Below are positions 45,857-58,549 of a stretch of DNA of 64,000 nt, one piece after another. Positions within the stretch are counted from its first letter, which is position 1. Every line of letters begins with the position of its first letter. The notes below the pieces were generated by a model. That model worked only from the letters and a program-made list of their open reading frames with translations. It was not told where the DNA came from and ran no database searches. Source of the stretch: Marthasterias glacialis (Eukaryota; Echinodermata; Asteroidea; Forcipulatida; Asteriidae); the NCBI GenBank assembly GCA_911728455.2, contig OU452227.1, positions 10,077,110-10,141,109 of the forward strand, read 5' to 3'. Made by a program: the position numbers and the translations under genes.

Positions 45857-48386
45857 TATGAAAGTAGTGGGGGGGGGAAATAATACAGAAAAAAATGATA
45901 CAACTCTGTTTCAGTTTGACTTACGCTTCTAAATATTCAATCCAATTTACCCACGTTCAAACGTAGACAATTCCCACCATTCTGATAACCATTCCAGATC
46001 ATTACAATTCAAATAAATGCATTAATAGTACATCCGTAATCGATGGGTTGGACACCCGGTTAATTTGAGATATTATTTGTTCCTTGTCCGATACTATCAA
46101 CAAATCATCCCCCGACTGGCCGAACCCCAAGGCCTCCACGACCAACGGACAGATTCCGGACTATATAATTAACAAATATACTGAATAATGCTTCCTCGAC
46201 TTAATTAGAATCTCCACAAACTAATTAACCGACGAGCTTTATTAAAAGGTAACAGAAGGAGTCTACAGGCCTATTTGAAGGTGACTGGAATATTTCAACA
46301 ATTCCCTCTCACTGCTCTTCGGGGTGGATTGGATTGATCTTATAAGTTTGCCAGGGTACTTTTAATTGGTAAGAGATGTTTTTTTTTATATTAAGCCTAC
46401 TGCTAAAATATCTCACCACTGTTAAAGAAAAATGTAGATTGTTTTGTCAATTGGCATTACGGAGGCGACTTTTATGTACAGAAGATTCAGCTTTGATTTT
46501 CCATTGAATTCAGCGCTTTACGGCCTGGATAGAACATTTGGTGCTCGATATGTGGCAGGGTGTACCCCCCCTCTCCTATTGTGTCTTCATTGGGTTCTGG
46601 AAATCTCTGGAATTCTTTTGAGGATTTTAGGGGGTGCTTCTGTACAAGAGGGCAGGAGTGTGTTGGAGACTGGGAACATGGGGGTAGGGGGCTCCCTCAG
46701 CCACATATTTGGCATGGTATATCTTGGTGGGCCTATCTATATTAATGTGACAACACAATATTCAAAATAACTCCATTGGACGTGGTAGCTCATTTAAATG
46801 AAGTGGAACTATTTCTTTTAAATATGAATTCATGAGTACACTATAATACATGAAGAAGGAAATACGTCTATTAAAACCAATGGATGAAATTAGCTTCTTG
46901 AACCCATCCAGTGCAGTGATAAATCATAGCCTACGTCATCACAGAGCAATTAACCTCAGTACGTGACACTAAACAATTAAGGCACCTTAAAGTCAAGGTT
47001 AATAACTCGCAACCATTAGGGCATCCAATCTAGAATAAACTGCTTCGACAGAGACAACTAAAGTGCAACCCTTACAATCCAACACAGGCAAGGTGTAACT
47101 GAACAGGACGATGACTTTATTTAATGGGACATTAGTTCGAAAGATACTTTAAAGGCGTGCGATCCTTGGGGGATAATAAAACATCCGAGTTCACGGTCGG
47201 GACACACGCCGTGGTCCTGTGGTGGGTTTTGAAACCTAGGTTGCCGCATAACTGAAGATGGGGGGCGGATAACGAGGAGGTGCAAACATCTGGTCAAAGC
47301 GGGCAATTTGTTGAGATGATTATGGTTTTTGTAACTGTTTAAGTTAAGTCATCTTTCAATATGTTTTTATGCTAATATTTATGTACTAATATTTCATTTA
47401 ATTGAAAAATATTTTTATGATACATTTTTTTTAAAAAGAATTCGGACACGGAAGGGACTTCTCCAGCAGCTGTGATTCTCTCTCCACTTGATTATTATTA
47501 TTTTGGGGCGATGGTGAACACGATCACCAAAACGATCTCAATCGACTTTTATCACGCTAACACCATCTTTGTCAAGTCCCCCTGTGTACAATATCAATAA
47601 TGTATCTAGACCTTTCCAATGTTGATAAACAAACTACACTGGTTGGCATGGACGGCCAAATGTAGCAAAACATTCAAGTCTTGTTGACGGACGTTGTGAC
47701 CGGATTCAACATTTTTGCAACTTTCTTTTCAAAGAAAATACGTCCCATTATTGGTTGGTTTGTTTCCAACCACTTTTGAACAAGTTTTGAATGATAATCG
47801 GTAACATTTTTTGCAAACTGTGATTATCTGTCTTTGTTCGACATTCATGGCTCCCCGTGGTTTCTCCAAATTGGTTGGCGAAAAGTCGGGCTGTGACGTT
47901 GTAAAATAAAGGTCTATTGATCCAAATATGTACCAAAGTTGGCCCAGACTATATTTGCCCTTCCAGCCTCACTTTGGGTACGCTGTTTATTTATAATTCT
48001 TTTTAAAATTTTTATATACTACTATTATTTATTTATTTATTTATTTATTTATCTACAACCATCTTTATAGAGGGTAACCCATCCAGCATTGCTATATAAT
48101 ACAGATGCGAAAAATACAAGATGGATGCCCCCATGATATTAAAAACCTGATTGGAACCATCTTCTCATTACTCACTACTATACTCAAAAGATGATTCTCA
48201 AACGTTGTTACCCCAAACTTACTCCCTATTAATCCTCTTCTCCCGATGAGCTTATTAATAGTTCCAGATCAGAAAAACAACTTTCGTTCTGACAATACCC
48301 ACTTCTGTGTGTGTCGCATTACAGTCCTGATTTTACTGGTACCGCTGTAATGAAGCATAATGATACCATAAGTGGATGCCTATAAA
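45857..48386. other. No gene seen; intergenic sequence with minor repeats
   Basis: Includes a family H fragment at about 47905-47985 (GCCCTTCCAGCCTCACTTTG) and (ATTT)n at 48025-48052. Reading frames of 60-108 codons are unrecognised. Confidence 0.45.
48025..48052. repeat. (ATTT)n microsatellite
   Basis: About seven tetramer units. Confidence 0.95.
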
Positions 48387-48563
48387 GGGCCTTTTCCAAA
48401 CCTAGGCTTGCTCTATGGCTCCGGCTTTGGCTCCGTCATCAATATTTTGGAGCAGTGTACATTGTGCACAGTGTTTCCAACATCAAACGGAGCCCGTGGA
48501 GCCTAAGTCGGGATCTGTCAAACGGAGCCCGTGGAGCCTAAGTCGGGATTTGGAAAAGGCCCC
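48387..48563. mobile_element. Fold-back element S with 35-bp internal duplication
   Basis: GGGCCTTTTCCAAACCTAGG faces CGGGATTTGGAAAAGGCCCC. Near the right end CAAACGGAGCCCGTGGAGCC is repeated at 35-bp spacing (48483 and 48518). GGCTCCGGCTTTGGCTCC at left is the inverse of the 12-mer repeats at 7992. Confidence 0.65.
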
Positions 48564-48966
48564 TATATTCCACACAGCAACACCTGACTGTTTGTAACGA
48601 TACTACAACAACTGTTCAGACTACGTGTTAAGTCAAGTCACCAGACGTGATCATTTTAATCTCGTTATATGTAATCGAACAAGTTACAAATGAATACACT
48701 TACGTCATAACGTAATTTTCTGCCAGTTAGCTCAGGTCTAATGTTATAATAAATACTCAATAATTATTCATATCACTGACAACAATAATACACCCTCATT
48801 TAATAACAGACAGCTGAATTAAATACTGTCATGGAAACGCGGGACAACAAATAAGTACTGAATTTAGAGCGTCGTGGTAATTATGCATGCACCGATTGAA
48901 TTCAACTGTTAAGCCATGGAGCCTCTGAAATTTGACGTTATTGGCAATGGATAAAGCTGATACACC

Positions 48967-49145
48967 AATCCGAGCAGAGCTCGTTTATGGTGTTTTACAC
49001 CACCGCAGTTATGGCCTCCACACGCGTGCGTGAGCGCGTATATGTACCAATCAGTATGGAGGATTCACAGTGTGTGCGCCTCGACGCGCGCGTGCGGCGG
49101 CCATAGTTGCGGTGGTGTAAACACCATGAACAAGCTACTCGGATT
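48967..49145. mobile_element. MITE family R, 179 bp, abutting D2
   Basis: AATCCGAGCAGAGCTCGTTT with ATGGTGTTTTACACCACCGC at left faces GCGGTGGTGTAAACACCATG with AACAAGCTACTCGGATT at right, about 45 bp of imperfect arms. Ends 8 bp before D2. Confidence 0.8.
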
Positions 49146-49153
49146 AGTGTTTA

Positions 49154-49884
49154 TAATAGACCAATTGCGCGACCAATGTTTACATGTCATCACGTGACCT
49201 ATTGTGGGTAGTACGTCATCTGAGCTGATGAACTACACGCAAATACATGCCGTGACCGACAGAGTCACACAAAAAGTCTGCTTTTGGTAATAATAACACA
49301 GTTACTAAGCCATTTTAGTAAAGTTGTATGTTGTGACATTGATATTAATCACATTTCTGTTTTATAAACTACCAGTATTCTACTACTCACAAAATAGGTT
49401 TATTTTGAGTTATGCACTACCGGCGTCGGACGACTATGAATCCAACCGCCTGTTATTTTGTTTGTATTTTAGGCCTAAATCACTGTAAAAAGGGTAAAGA
49501 ACGTTGGAAAAGAGAGCATTTATAACTAGCCTTGTGAAATTTCAAATAGGCAAAGGAATCACACAGTTTTGGAAAGCAATTTCTTTGGATGATTCAGCTT
49601 CAAAACTTTGAATTTTTTGTGTTGAAAAGTGTGTGATCGCGGTCGTCTGGCACATCGCGACATTTATACGTTACTTGTACAATTTCCAAGACTTGCTGGA
49701 ACTGTCCTTACTGGCTTTATTCAGCCACTCGAAGGTCTCTGGTACAAACTCTGGAATATTTTCCCCAGATTTCGAGATAGAAAAGCCTCAATCGAATAAA
49801 GAAATGCAACAATATTATCAAACCGTACCGGACTTTCCTACCCACAATAGGTCACGTGACGCGGGTCGCCCAATCGGTCTATTA
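49154..49884 (-). mobile_element. Inverted-terminal DNA element D2, inverse copy of D1
   Basis: Matches D1 in reverse through most of its length, including the long internal block around TAGTAGAATACTGGTAGTTT. Minus strand near 49780-49660 encodes IPEFVPETFEWLNKASKDSS, then SKSWKLYK and a stop. The Lys-Ala-Ser codons differ from D1 only at a third position. The minus-strand terminus reads TAATAGACCGATTGGGCGAC; the plus-strand start reads TAATAGACCAATTGCGCGAC. Confidence 0.77.
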
Positions 49885-50224
49885 TTGTCTGTTCTTCAAA
49901 CGCTGTAATGTTTTGTATGCGATTCGATTACCATTGTCAGGAGATTGTATTGATTCATAACAATATAGCTGCGAAGCCCCAAGACTTAATGGCAACAGAT
50001 TGAACACAAAGCTAGTGACTGCTAATATTATTTATGAGTTGGAAGACGTTGTATCCATTAAAATGGTGATATGATATAGCCTCTGATATCAGTTGGCATT
50101 TCGAAAAGTGAATTCTTCAAGATTCGTCAAGATGGGACAAAAATAATGGGGACAAAAATAATTGGGACAAAAATAATTGAAGGACTGTTTAAACGGCGAG
50201 TAAAAAATGGTTTTACAGTTATCG

Positions 50225-50347
50225 GTTTGTTTGTTTGTTTGTTTGTTTGTTTGTTTGTTTGTTTGTTTGTTTGTTTGTTGGGTTGTTGGGTTGTTTGTTT
50301 GCTGGGTTGTTGGGTTGTTGGGTTGTTTGTTTGTTTGTTTGTTTGTG
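50225..50347. repeat. (TTTG)n microsatellite with GGGTTG interruptions
   Basis: TTTG units interrupted by GTTGGGTTGTTGGGTTG, the inverse of the CAACCC blocks in the 10543-11194 array. Confidence 0.97.
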
Positions 50348-51689
50348 TGTGTTTTGTTCTTGTTTTTTCCCAAGCCGAGGAAGCAAGCTAATTAGTTTGA
50401 ATTATAATTCATTTACCAATGGCAGCTATTTCTCTGCAGTTGTAAAACAAAACAAAATGTGTGTTTACGCCATTCATATTCATAGTTACTACTTTTACAC
50501 TGCACTGTTTCGTTGATGGGCGTGATGCAAAAAAAGGTGCGGGGTGTGGTGGAAAGAAATATTTAGGGTGTGGCGGGGAAAGTACAAAATATTAACCACC
50601 CAGATTTCAGTGACCTTCCCTTGACCTCCACTCCCTGTAAATAAGATTGGCTAGTCCGGATATGACATCATCGGGACCGTTCAGATTACTAGAATAACAA
50701 TAAACACCGCGATAGCGCTATCACATCCTGATATCGAATATCCATTGAAATGAAGAGAAAGAAAAAAAACCTCCTGCTGCAAAATGAATACAGCTCTGGT
50801 GTGAATGAAAGCTTGTGTTGCAGGATGCAGCTTTATATCAGTCCGAGAAAAGACACAATGCATTTTGCTTTATGCAGTAAAAGACAATTGCAAAAAAGGA
50901 CTTTTGAAAGTTCAGAACGTCTAACCTTTTATAATTATTTTTTCCCCCTCTCCCCCAGCGCTCGATTTGACTGTCTTTCAGAGAAGAAATTTTGAGCGAG
51001 ACGCATGCATGTTTGTTTAAACCATAGAGCAAGGAAAACCGATCTCGCGTAGAAAGTCATAAACTAGGTGGGAATAGGAAGTTGGCAAAACCGGTATAAA
51101 AGCTTCCTTTTTGTTCCAGTCCCGCTTGATTAAACGAAGATGCTTTCTTCCTGATGACCTTTACGATTTGAAAAAATAAATGAAATAAAATAAAATAAAA
51201 ATAGTTGATAAACAGTAACTTGAACGCCGTAAAAAATGAAAAAGATTACCACTTTTATTTAAAATATCAAAAATGTATTTTTTTAAGAAATGATGTTTTG
51301 TTCCGTACGCCTGTCATATCTTCTGCCCGAAGATATATCTGCAGAGCCTTAAATAAATATGACCTTAAAAGAGATACCAACACTAGAGAACTGAAATAAA
51401 ATATAAAATAAGAGTTCATGTTTTTGACGGAAAACAACGCAGCAATTGTACTTTTGTATGGGTTTTGTTCACAGCATTATAGTTTACAGCCCCCCCCCCC
51501 CCCCACTTGACATACAAGGAAATACAGACTCCCACATAAATTACCTCAAAGATAACGCAGGGACAATTTCTTAAGCACCAAACTCTGCTGAGCGCAGACA
51601 ATTTCTTTTAGATATGGGACACCATCGAAATGGGACACCATCGTACAGACGATGTAATTTGCATTTCGCTTTTATGACTGATCCCCTGC
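50348..51689. other. No gene seen
   Basis: A C run of 15 at 51490-51504 and a (AATAA)-type repeat at 51180-51200. Unrecognised short frames only. Confidence 0.45.
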
Positions 51690-51741
51690 AAAATCTTGCT
51701 TAGCATTGTTTTCTGCTGAGCAGGTCTGTGAAGTTGAGCCC
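51690..51741 (+). mobile_element. MITE family A right-end fragment
   Basis: ATCTTGCTTAGCATTGTTTT then GAGCAGGTCTGTGAAGTTGA precedes a fuller copy immediately downstream. Confidence 0.5.
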
Positions 51742-51748
51742 GGGGACG

Positions 51749-51944
51749 AGTCCAATTGCATAGAGCTGCTTAAGCACAAAAAAGTAGCTAAGAACAAACA
51801 AAATTATGCTGACCTGAATAAGGTTACCAGCCAAAATAGCATGTCACACGTACAGTCTGTGGTAGGTTTTCATGCAAGTTTTTGCTTAGCAAAGATGTTT
51901 TAAGCAATTCTTTCCACTTAAGCAGCTTTATGAAATTTGGTCCA
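51749..51944 (+). mobile_element. MITE family A copy
   Basis: GTCCAATTGCATAGAGCTGC at left, GCAGCTTTATGAAATTTGG at right; inner AATAAGGTTACCAGCCAAAA. Confidence 0.8.
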
Positions 51945-52540
51945 GGTCTGAGATTGAAATATTTCACACGAAACAAAACAACTTTTTCCTTCTTCACAAT
52001 TTTGTTACAGCTTTACATTTAATTACTTAAGTACTTACGAAATACTATATGAAAATTGAACTTTCAATTAAGAAACAAGTGCAGTAATTCTCATTAATTA
52101 GATGGTTTTTAAATAAATATTTCATCATTCATAAACATTCGGAATTATATCGAGGACAATTATGTCCCCCACAAAAATAAGATAGTTTCATTTACAATTT
52201 CAGTCCACCAAATTCCATTCCAATTTTATATACACATTAAATGATTAGAAATTAATAAATGAATAAATATCAACATCACTATTTAGCCTAATAATTACTC
52301 ATTCAGGGATGAAAACATTTTAAAGTTTGTTCAGATTGTAAGGTTTCAAAATTGGCTGGGACTTATCAATTCAAAACACCCGTTCTGTATAAAATATTGC
52401 AAAATTATTTTTGATTTAAGAACGAATTAACAGAGACATGGTCTTTGGGTTACATTTGCACTGGATGCTAAACCCCAAATTGATGAGACAAGAAAAATTG
52501 TCATAAAAAACACACACACAAAAAACCCAAACAAATTCAA
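51945..52540. other. No gene seen; AT-rich
   Basis: No element end, array or coding domain recognised. Confidence 0.45.
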
Positions 52541-52780
52541 GTTGGCTCAGTGGTTTCTTCCATGCCTTTCACCTCCGTGGACTTACCTCAATTCAAAACC
52601 TTGAACATTATGGACTATAAAGGTTTTCAGTCCCTCTATCTGATTCTGTGGGTTTCCCCCAGTTGGGGGTTTTCCTCCCACATCTAAAACTCAGATTTCT
52701 TGAACATGTTCTCTTATACATGTATCTTCAGGCCTACGGGTTTACAATGGAAGGCATTTTAATGAGCATTCCTTGGATTA
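52541..52780 (+). mobile_element. SINE-like element with GGCTCAGTGG box
   Basis: GTTGGCTCAGTGGTTTCTTC is A-box-like, a degraded B-box region TACCTCAATTCAAAACC follows, then TTTTCAGTCCCTCTATCTGA and GTTTTCCTCCCACATC. The B box is eroded. Confidence 0.45.
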
Positions 52781-52911
52781 ATTCCAAGGACAGTTACCAG
52801 TCTTAAACGCGTAAGTTTTGCTCTTCTTTTGTTGTTGTTGTTGCATTTTTAGATTCTTTTTGCGCAATGTTAACCTGATTCTATCGTTTTCTTTCTTCGT
52901 GTTTTTTTTTT

Positions 52912-53266
52912 AGAGCCCCAGCTCAACATTCGTAAGAAGAAAAACATAAATGTTCACAGATTTACATAGACCTTACATGGTATAAAGATAATAATGGTAG
53001 AAAACTTTCGTTGAAATATTTCTGCCTGAAGTGTTAACGTTTTTATATAATATACATGAAATAATATTGAAAAATAGTTTTTGTTTCAGTGAGATGAAAA
53101 CAACACCTATAGGAATGCGTACAAAAATGCTGAATGCATTTTTACCGTTTTCTCGCAAATGACGAAATGAACTAACATTTTCACAAGTTGGTTATATTAC
53201 ATATATCTTGATATTTGCAAAAAATTGAAGCATTTACAGCCAGTTTACCAATGTTGAGCTGGGTTT
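52912..53266 (+). mobile_element. MITE family B, full-length older copy
   Basis: AGAGCCCCAGCTCAACATTC at left and CCAATGTTGAGCTGGG at right; inner order as 59953-60323 with scattered substitutions. TTAA is no longer intact at the ends. Confidence 0.85.
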
Positions 53267-54243
53267 CGAACTGTTTGTATCATGTTACTGGGACCAGAGA
53301 TCTGTGCTTCGTGGGACACCCAGTATAAAGAAGAAATAATTACATAAATACATGTTACGTATACTGGATGTATGTGGATTAGTTGCTTCTTGTTAAATTC
53401 GGTGTAGAGAATGTCAAGTCTTAAGAGAAACTCAAAGTGGATTTCACCCAAGCGCAGCGAGAAAGGCGGTGAAATACATACCCTAATCAGTCATGCAGCA
53501 ACCATGCTTGGCACATTCCCTGTATGCAATAACACTGATGGATACTTCATAATACACAAGAGGGGCCAGACCATTATCCCCACAAGCCTCGGTTTGGTTT
53601 GCATTGAATTGAATGGATTGAAAACACAATGGCTCCACCTTGACTAGGAGTCCAAACCAAGCCATATTGAATACTTCATTACGGATCATCGTGTTTATAC
53701 AAAATACTCTGATTTTGAAACATTTTATATTAAAGGGAAAAATAAAAAAGAAGTTCAATAAAAATTAATTGGTCAGCAAGTTATGTGAAAATTATAATAA
53801 CATAAAACTTAGACAAATCAATTAACCTATAAAAAGAACTGGAAAAAGTGCTTAATTCATAGGTTAATTCACAAACCTACTAAGATACCCTTGTTTATCT
53901 TAATTAGATTAAGATATCTTTTAAGTTATTAAAATCTATCTTATTATTAAAAAAAAAAACGTCATAAACGTCTACGAAAAACTGCCATACTCTACCCTGG
54001 GTTTTAACACAATATTTACAGCACATTAATTAAATAAATTTATCATATTTCTGAGAAAAATTACGGGAACAATTTCTGTACCCTAAAAAGAGGAACAGGA
54101 TTATGTTTATTGACAATACTGAAATAGTCGTGAATTTATATATAAAATGTAGGCCAATTTACTGAAAAGCTGGGGTCTAATTTGAAAAGTACTATCTCTC
54201 ATATACAATATTTTCAAGATATACATGTACATTCACATGTATG
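53267..54243. other. No gene seen; AT-rich
   Basis: No element or domain recognised. Confidence 0.45.
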
Positions 54244-54516
54244 GTACTGTCTAAAGAAAATTAGAGTGAAACTTTCATTCTTTTGGCTAGTGGTGTCATT
54301 TTGGCTCTTTTAAGAGTGAAAATCTCTGTGCATCACTCTTTTTGAGTGAAACTGGAGCGATTTTCACTCTTATTTCATTCGAATTTTACTTTCATATTTT
54401 CAAGTTAAATACCCGTCTTTCACTCTAAAAGAGTTGTCCACCATATGGCTCTTTGCAAGAGTGGTATGGCGGACAAAACGAGTGGTTTTTCACTCTTTTT
54501 TCATTTTAGACAGTAC
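54244..54516. mobile_element. Inverted-repeat element O, 273 bp
   Basis: GTACTGTCTAAA at 54244-54255 faces TTTAGACAGTAC at 54505-54516. Inside, GAGTGAAA and TTTCACTC words recur many times in both orientations. Confidence 0.75.
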
Positions 54517-55689
54517 AAGTGATATTTTAAGGCAGGTTAGAAACTGCCAAATGTTTGGTAATGGCTTCATCGGCAATGTTAAAGTGTATGTGGTTATCTA
54601 GTCATGTCTGTGGCAATTGGCTTAAGCAGCCATGTTGAAGTATTGGCAAATGTATATTAATCTAGCCATAGCCATTGTCCATTGCAATTGGCTTTAGCAG
54701 AGTGCTAAACAGTAGAAGAAAGAAGAAAGAAAGAAAGACGTAACGAAAGTGTGACCGGCAAATGGTCGCAAGCAATTACTGTCAAAAATTGTGTTTCCAG
54801 AAGGCTGAGAAGACTGAGTTTGGTCGTTTTCTGCGATAGGAAAGTTAAGTTCTGCACGGGTATGGAAAAACATGTCTCGGAATTAATTCCAACAACAAAT
54901 ACACAACAGACATGCCCTACTTTTTTTCAAAACGGGCTTACTGCTTGTCACCTTCTGCTGGGGGGCAAAAAGTTGGTGTGCCCGGGGGAAAAAAAGGTCG
55001 TACATCCATCTGACATTCTTCCGGGCACGTGACGATATGCAGTGGTTCAGTCCTAACCGTACAGCCGAAGCAGTCACATTGTAAATGTAACTGTGATAGG
55101 GGAAGTGATTTACCTGATTTTGGGGGTATCGTTTGTAACAAATCTACGTAGACTATAATATAAATAGTATATAATACGTAGCATGCGATGACTCCACAAA
55201 ATGTTTCTACTATTTAGAGCAGATTCCTATTATGGCATTTTAACAGTAAATTTCATGGTAATTGTTCAGACCTCAGCTGCGAGGTAAATCAGCGTAAAAT
55301 TAGAAAATAAATAAATACATAAATTTACAATGTATAATTCAAGCAAGAATCAAGTGACAGGTACACAGTACCAAGTCTTCTGGCTGGATCCGTTTATAAT
55401 GAAGGAATCTTCGTGGTTAAATACTCGTGACATCTTAGAATGAAGAGGCAGTATCAAAATATCAAATAAACGACTGTCAGTGACAAGTTAGTTTGGTAGA
55501 AAGTCAATTTTCCGGTTGCAACTTATATTTAGACTTTAATTAAGAGTTCTTATATTTAGACTTTAATCAAGAGTTCTGTATTGTTTCTTAAGAGGTCCTC
55601 AAACCTCTCTTTATTATATAATTATTACTATTATATGTTTTGTCTTACGGTTGGGGTTTATTCCATTCAATCTGTGGGACAACTTCAGC
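54517..55689. other. No gene seen
   Basis: A diverged direct duplication of about 87 bp around TGGCAATTGGCTTAAGCAGC lies at 54590-54710; (GAAA)n at 54715-54737. Confidence 0.45.
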
Positions 55690-56222
55690 TTATAACCCTC
55701 CCACTGTCTGACCATTCAATACCGTCCACATGTTGTTATGTGATAGATGCATTACGCCAGCCTGCAATATGATAGCATGTGATAAATGCAGTAACAGTGT
55801 CAACCCTCCTACTGTCTGACCATTCAACACCATCCACATGCTTTTAAATGATAGATGCACTATGCCAGCCTGCAATATGACAGCGTATGATACAATAACA
55901 GTGTCAACCCTCCTACTGTCTGACCATTGAATACCATCCACATGCTTTTAAATGATAGATGCACTATGCCAGCCTGCAATATGACAGCGTATGATACCAT
56001 AACAGTGTCAACCCTCCTACTGTCTGATAATTCAATGCAATCTAAACCCTTTTATATGATAGATGCACTATGGCCAGCCTGCCATATGACAGCGTATGAT
56101 GAATGCATCTACACAGTAACAGTGTCAACACTCCTGCAGTCTGATCATTCAATAGCACCCATAGTGGTTTTGAATGATAGATGAACCATGCCTGTCTGCA
56201 ACATGATATCATATGGGACACA
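55690..56222. repeat. Five-copy tandem repeat, period about 104 bp
   Basis: CTGTCTGACCATTCAA-type starts at 55704, 55812, 55916, 56020 and (CAGTCTGATC) 56137. Units share ATGATAGATGCACTATG and CAGCCTGCAATATGA. Copies 2 and 3 are most alike, copy 5 the most diverged. Confidence 0.92.
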
Positions 56223-56403
56223 GGTAGTTCAATGGTTCTGAATGGGATTTGTAAACTCACTGGGAAACGTTATGAACAGCACTATAGCCAGGATCTTTTC
56301 AGTTGAGGCACGGGGGAGGGGGCTAGGGACACGTTTTTTTAATGAATTGCTTGTATCTAGATTTGTTTTCATGGGGGGGGGGGCACCTGGGGGGGGGGAG
56401 GGG

Positions 56404-56715
56404 TGTCCTGGATGAGCGGTCTAGTGCGGTGGACTCAAGTTCTGTCATTTACAGAATGTGGGTTCGAATCCTGCCCTGGTCAGTCGAGACACTTGTGTCA
56501 TTGAGCAGGGCACTTCATCATAATTGCTTCTCTTCACCCAGGAGTAAAAATGGGTACCAGCAAGAGCTGGGGAGTAAACCTGCGATGGACTGGCGTCCTG
56601 CCCCGGGGGAATAGAAATATTCTCAGTCGTTTAATGCCAAGGAAACCGGATATAAACACCGGCCTGATGAGGCATATTGGCGTGGGACAGACTTTACGTT
56701 TACTTTTACCTGGGA
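56404..56715 (+). mobile_element. tRNA-Leu(CAA)-like SINE, copy 3
   Basis: GTCCTGGATGAGCGGTCTAG, GGACTCAAGTTCTG with CAA in anticodon position, TGTGGGTTCGAATCCTGCC, then GAGCAGGGCACTTCATCATA and ACCCAGGAGTAAAAATGGG. Bounded by G runs on both sides. Confidence 0.82.
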
Positions 56716-56727
56716 GGGGGGGGGGGG

Positions 56728-58549
56728 TGTAGCAGATGCTCTAGAATCCCTCTTGTTTTTTGAGTCATATTTTCCCCCTAAAACTTAATTGATTTACTTA
56801 CTTACTTCTTACTGCTGCACTACAATTTACTTACCTGTATTTGCTCAGTGGACTTAAAATGTTGACAGAGTGGTCACATGATCAGGGTTTAGAATTAGTA
56901 AAATACTATTTGTGTCTTAGAAATCGTTTCTTTTTTGGAAGTAACATTTTTCTCTGATTGCAATTAAGTTTTGTAATTTCTGTGGCATTTCTGAGGAAAT
57001 TTGTGTAACTTATAATTTTCCCACGATGCATTGCCTCTTCCTCAAGTGACCTATATACTTCTGTAACAATGTGACAACTGCAGTACTGAAAGTTAATGAT
57101 TTTAAATCCAATTTATTTTGTGACCATCCCAGGACAAAAGCTCACCCACTACAGGCCCACGAGGTAATGAATATCTCTCTTTTGTAATGGTCATAATTTT
57201 GGTCTTATATTGACATGATTATTGTGAGGAAATAAGGGTTTAATAAACGTTTTTTAGTGTCATTTATTCATACTGCATACTGCATATCTTACTGCACACG
57301 TAAATGTATGTGTTATTGTTCTAGATTGAATGAAGTTTGAGACATGTTTGTAACTTTTCAAAGTGAAGTTTATATGTTTACCCTTTACTGCTTGTTGATC
57401 AATACTCAGTACTTGTTGGTATTTTCTTTACTGATAGATCTCACGATGTCAAAAGAATTGCAAAAGTTCATGAAAGAATAAAGACTTTAAAGTCAATACG
57501 TCTGTCTGTGAGAGCGTGTCCGCCATATGTTTTAATGAATTGTTCTGGGTGCAGCTACAGGGGGCACTGGAAAATTGTGGGGATCACATGCCCCCCCCCC
57601 CTCCCCCCACAGCACCATCCTCCGTAGCTACACCGCTGGTTATAGAAAGTGTGTGGGGAAAATGATTAGCTAAATAGTTTTATGCTGATGAGGAACCCGT
57701 CACCTTTCTTCACGATACACAAAGCAGTTTTGCAGTAAAAAGCCTATTCTTACAGCCGTACTCCTTCAGGATTGCAACTCGAAAAGGGATTGGGACATCA
57801 TCACCTTATTTTTTCAAAGACTGTCCAGCACTTGTGGTGGACAAACTGCAGGTGTTAATTTTAATGAGGTAGATGCAACCAACAGTCATGACCCGCCCCA
57901 AAATTAAAATGGTTTCCTTGTAAAACATCACAATTCAGTGGAATCCGATTTCGGCATGTTGTGATGCTTGGAATTCAAACGTATAAAAACTACTTTACAC
58001 AACTTTATTAGAAAAATCTTCACTTCCCTAAAGTTCAGCAACAACCCGCGTCCATCATAAAGCTGACTGGCGATTGGTCAGGCAATGTTGTTCCTCTTAC
58101 CATCAGCCAATGAAGGCTGGTGTTACAACAGTGAGCCACATCTGCCATGCTTATTGGTCAGACAAACCAGGTGGTTCTCCCAAAACCCTGAGCAATACTG
58201 GTAAGGATGGCTTTCCCCTGTCGAACAAATCATAAAATTGACAAATTACTTACTGTAGATAATTCTCTACCCCAAACCAATCGAAACCAATTGATGGATT
58301 CACTTTACTGCACAGTCAAAACACAGTATACAAATATTGACTGCTTTGAGGGCAACAGTAAAAACTGTGACTCCCACAGTGATCCTCAGCTCGATCTTTT
58401 TTCGCCCGAGGCAAAGCCGAGGGAAAATAGGACGCTCCGGGGATCACCGAGGGAGTCGTAGTTTTTACCATAGCAGGAGTAACAAACAGTCAATATTTGC
58501 TTTACGATACACTAACATAGACGTCTAGGCATCAAGAAGCTCCTGTTGC
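56728..58549. other. No gene seen
   Basis: Includes a hAT-like fragment at about 57545-57640 ending GTAGCTACACCGCTGG. Frames of up to 84 codons are unrecognised. Confidence 0.45.
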
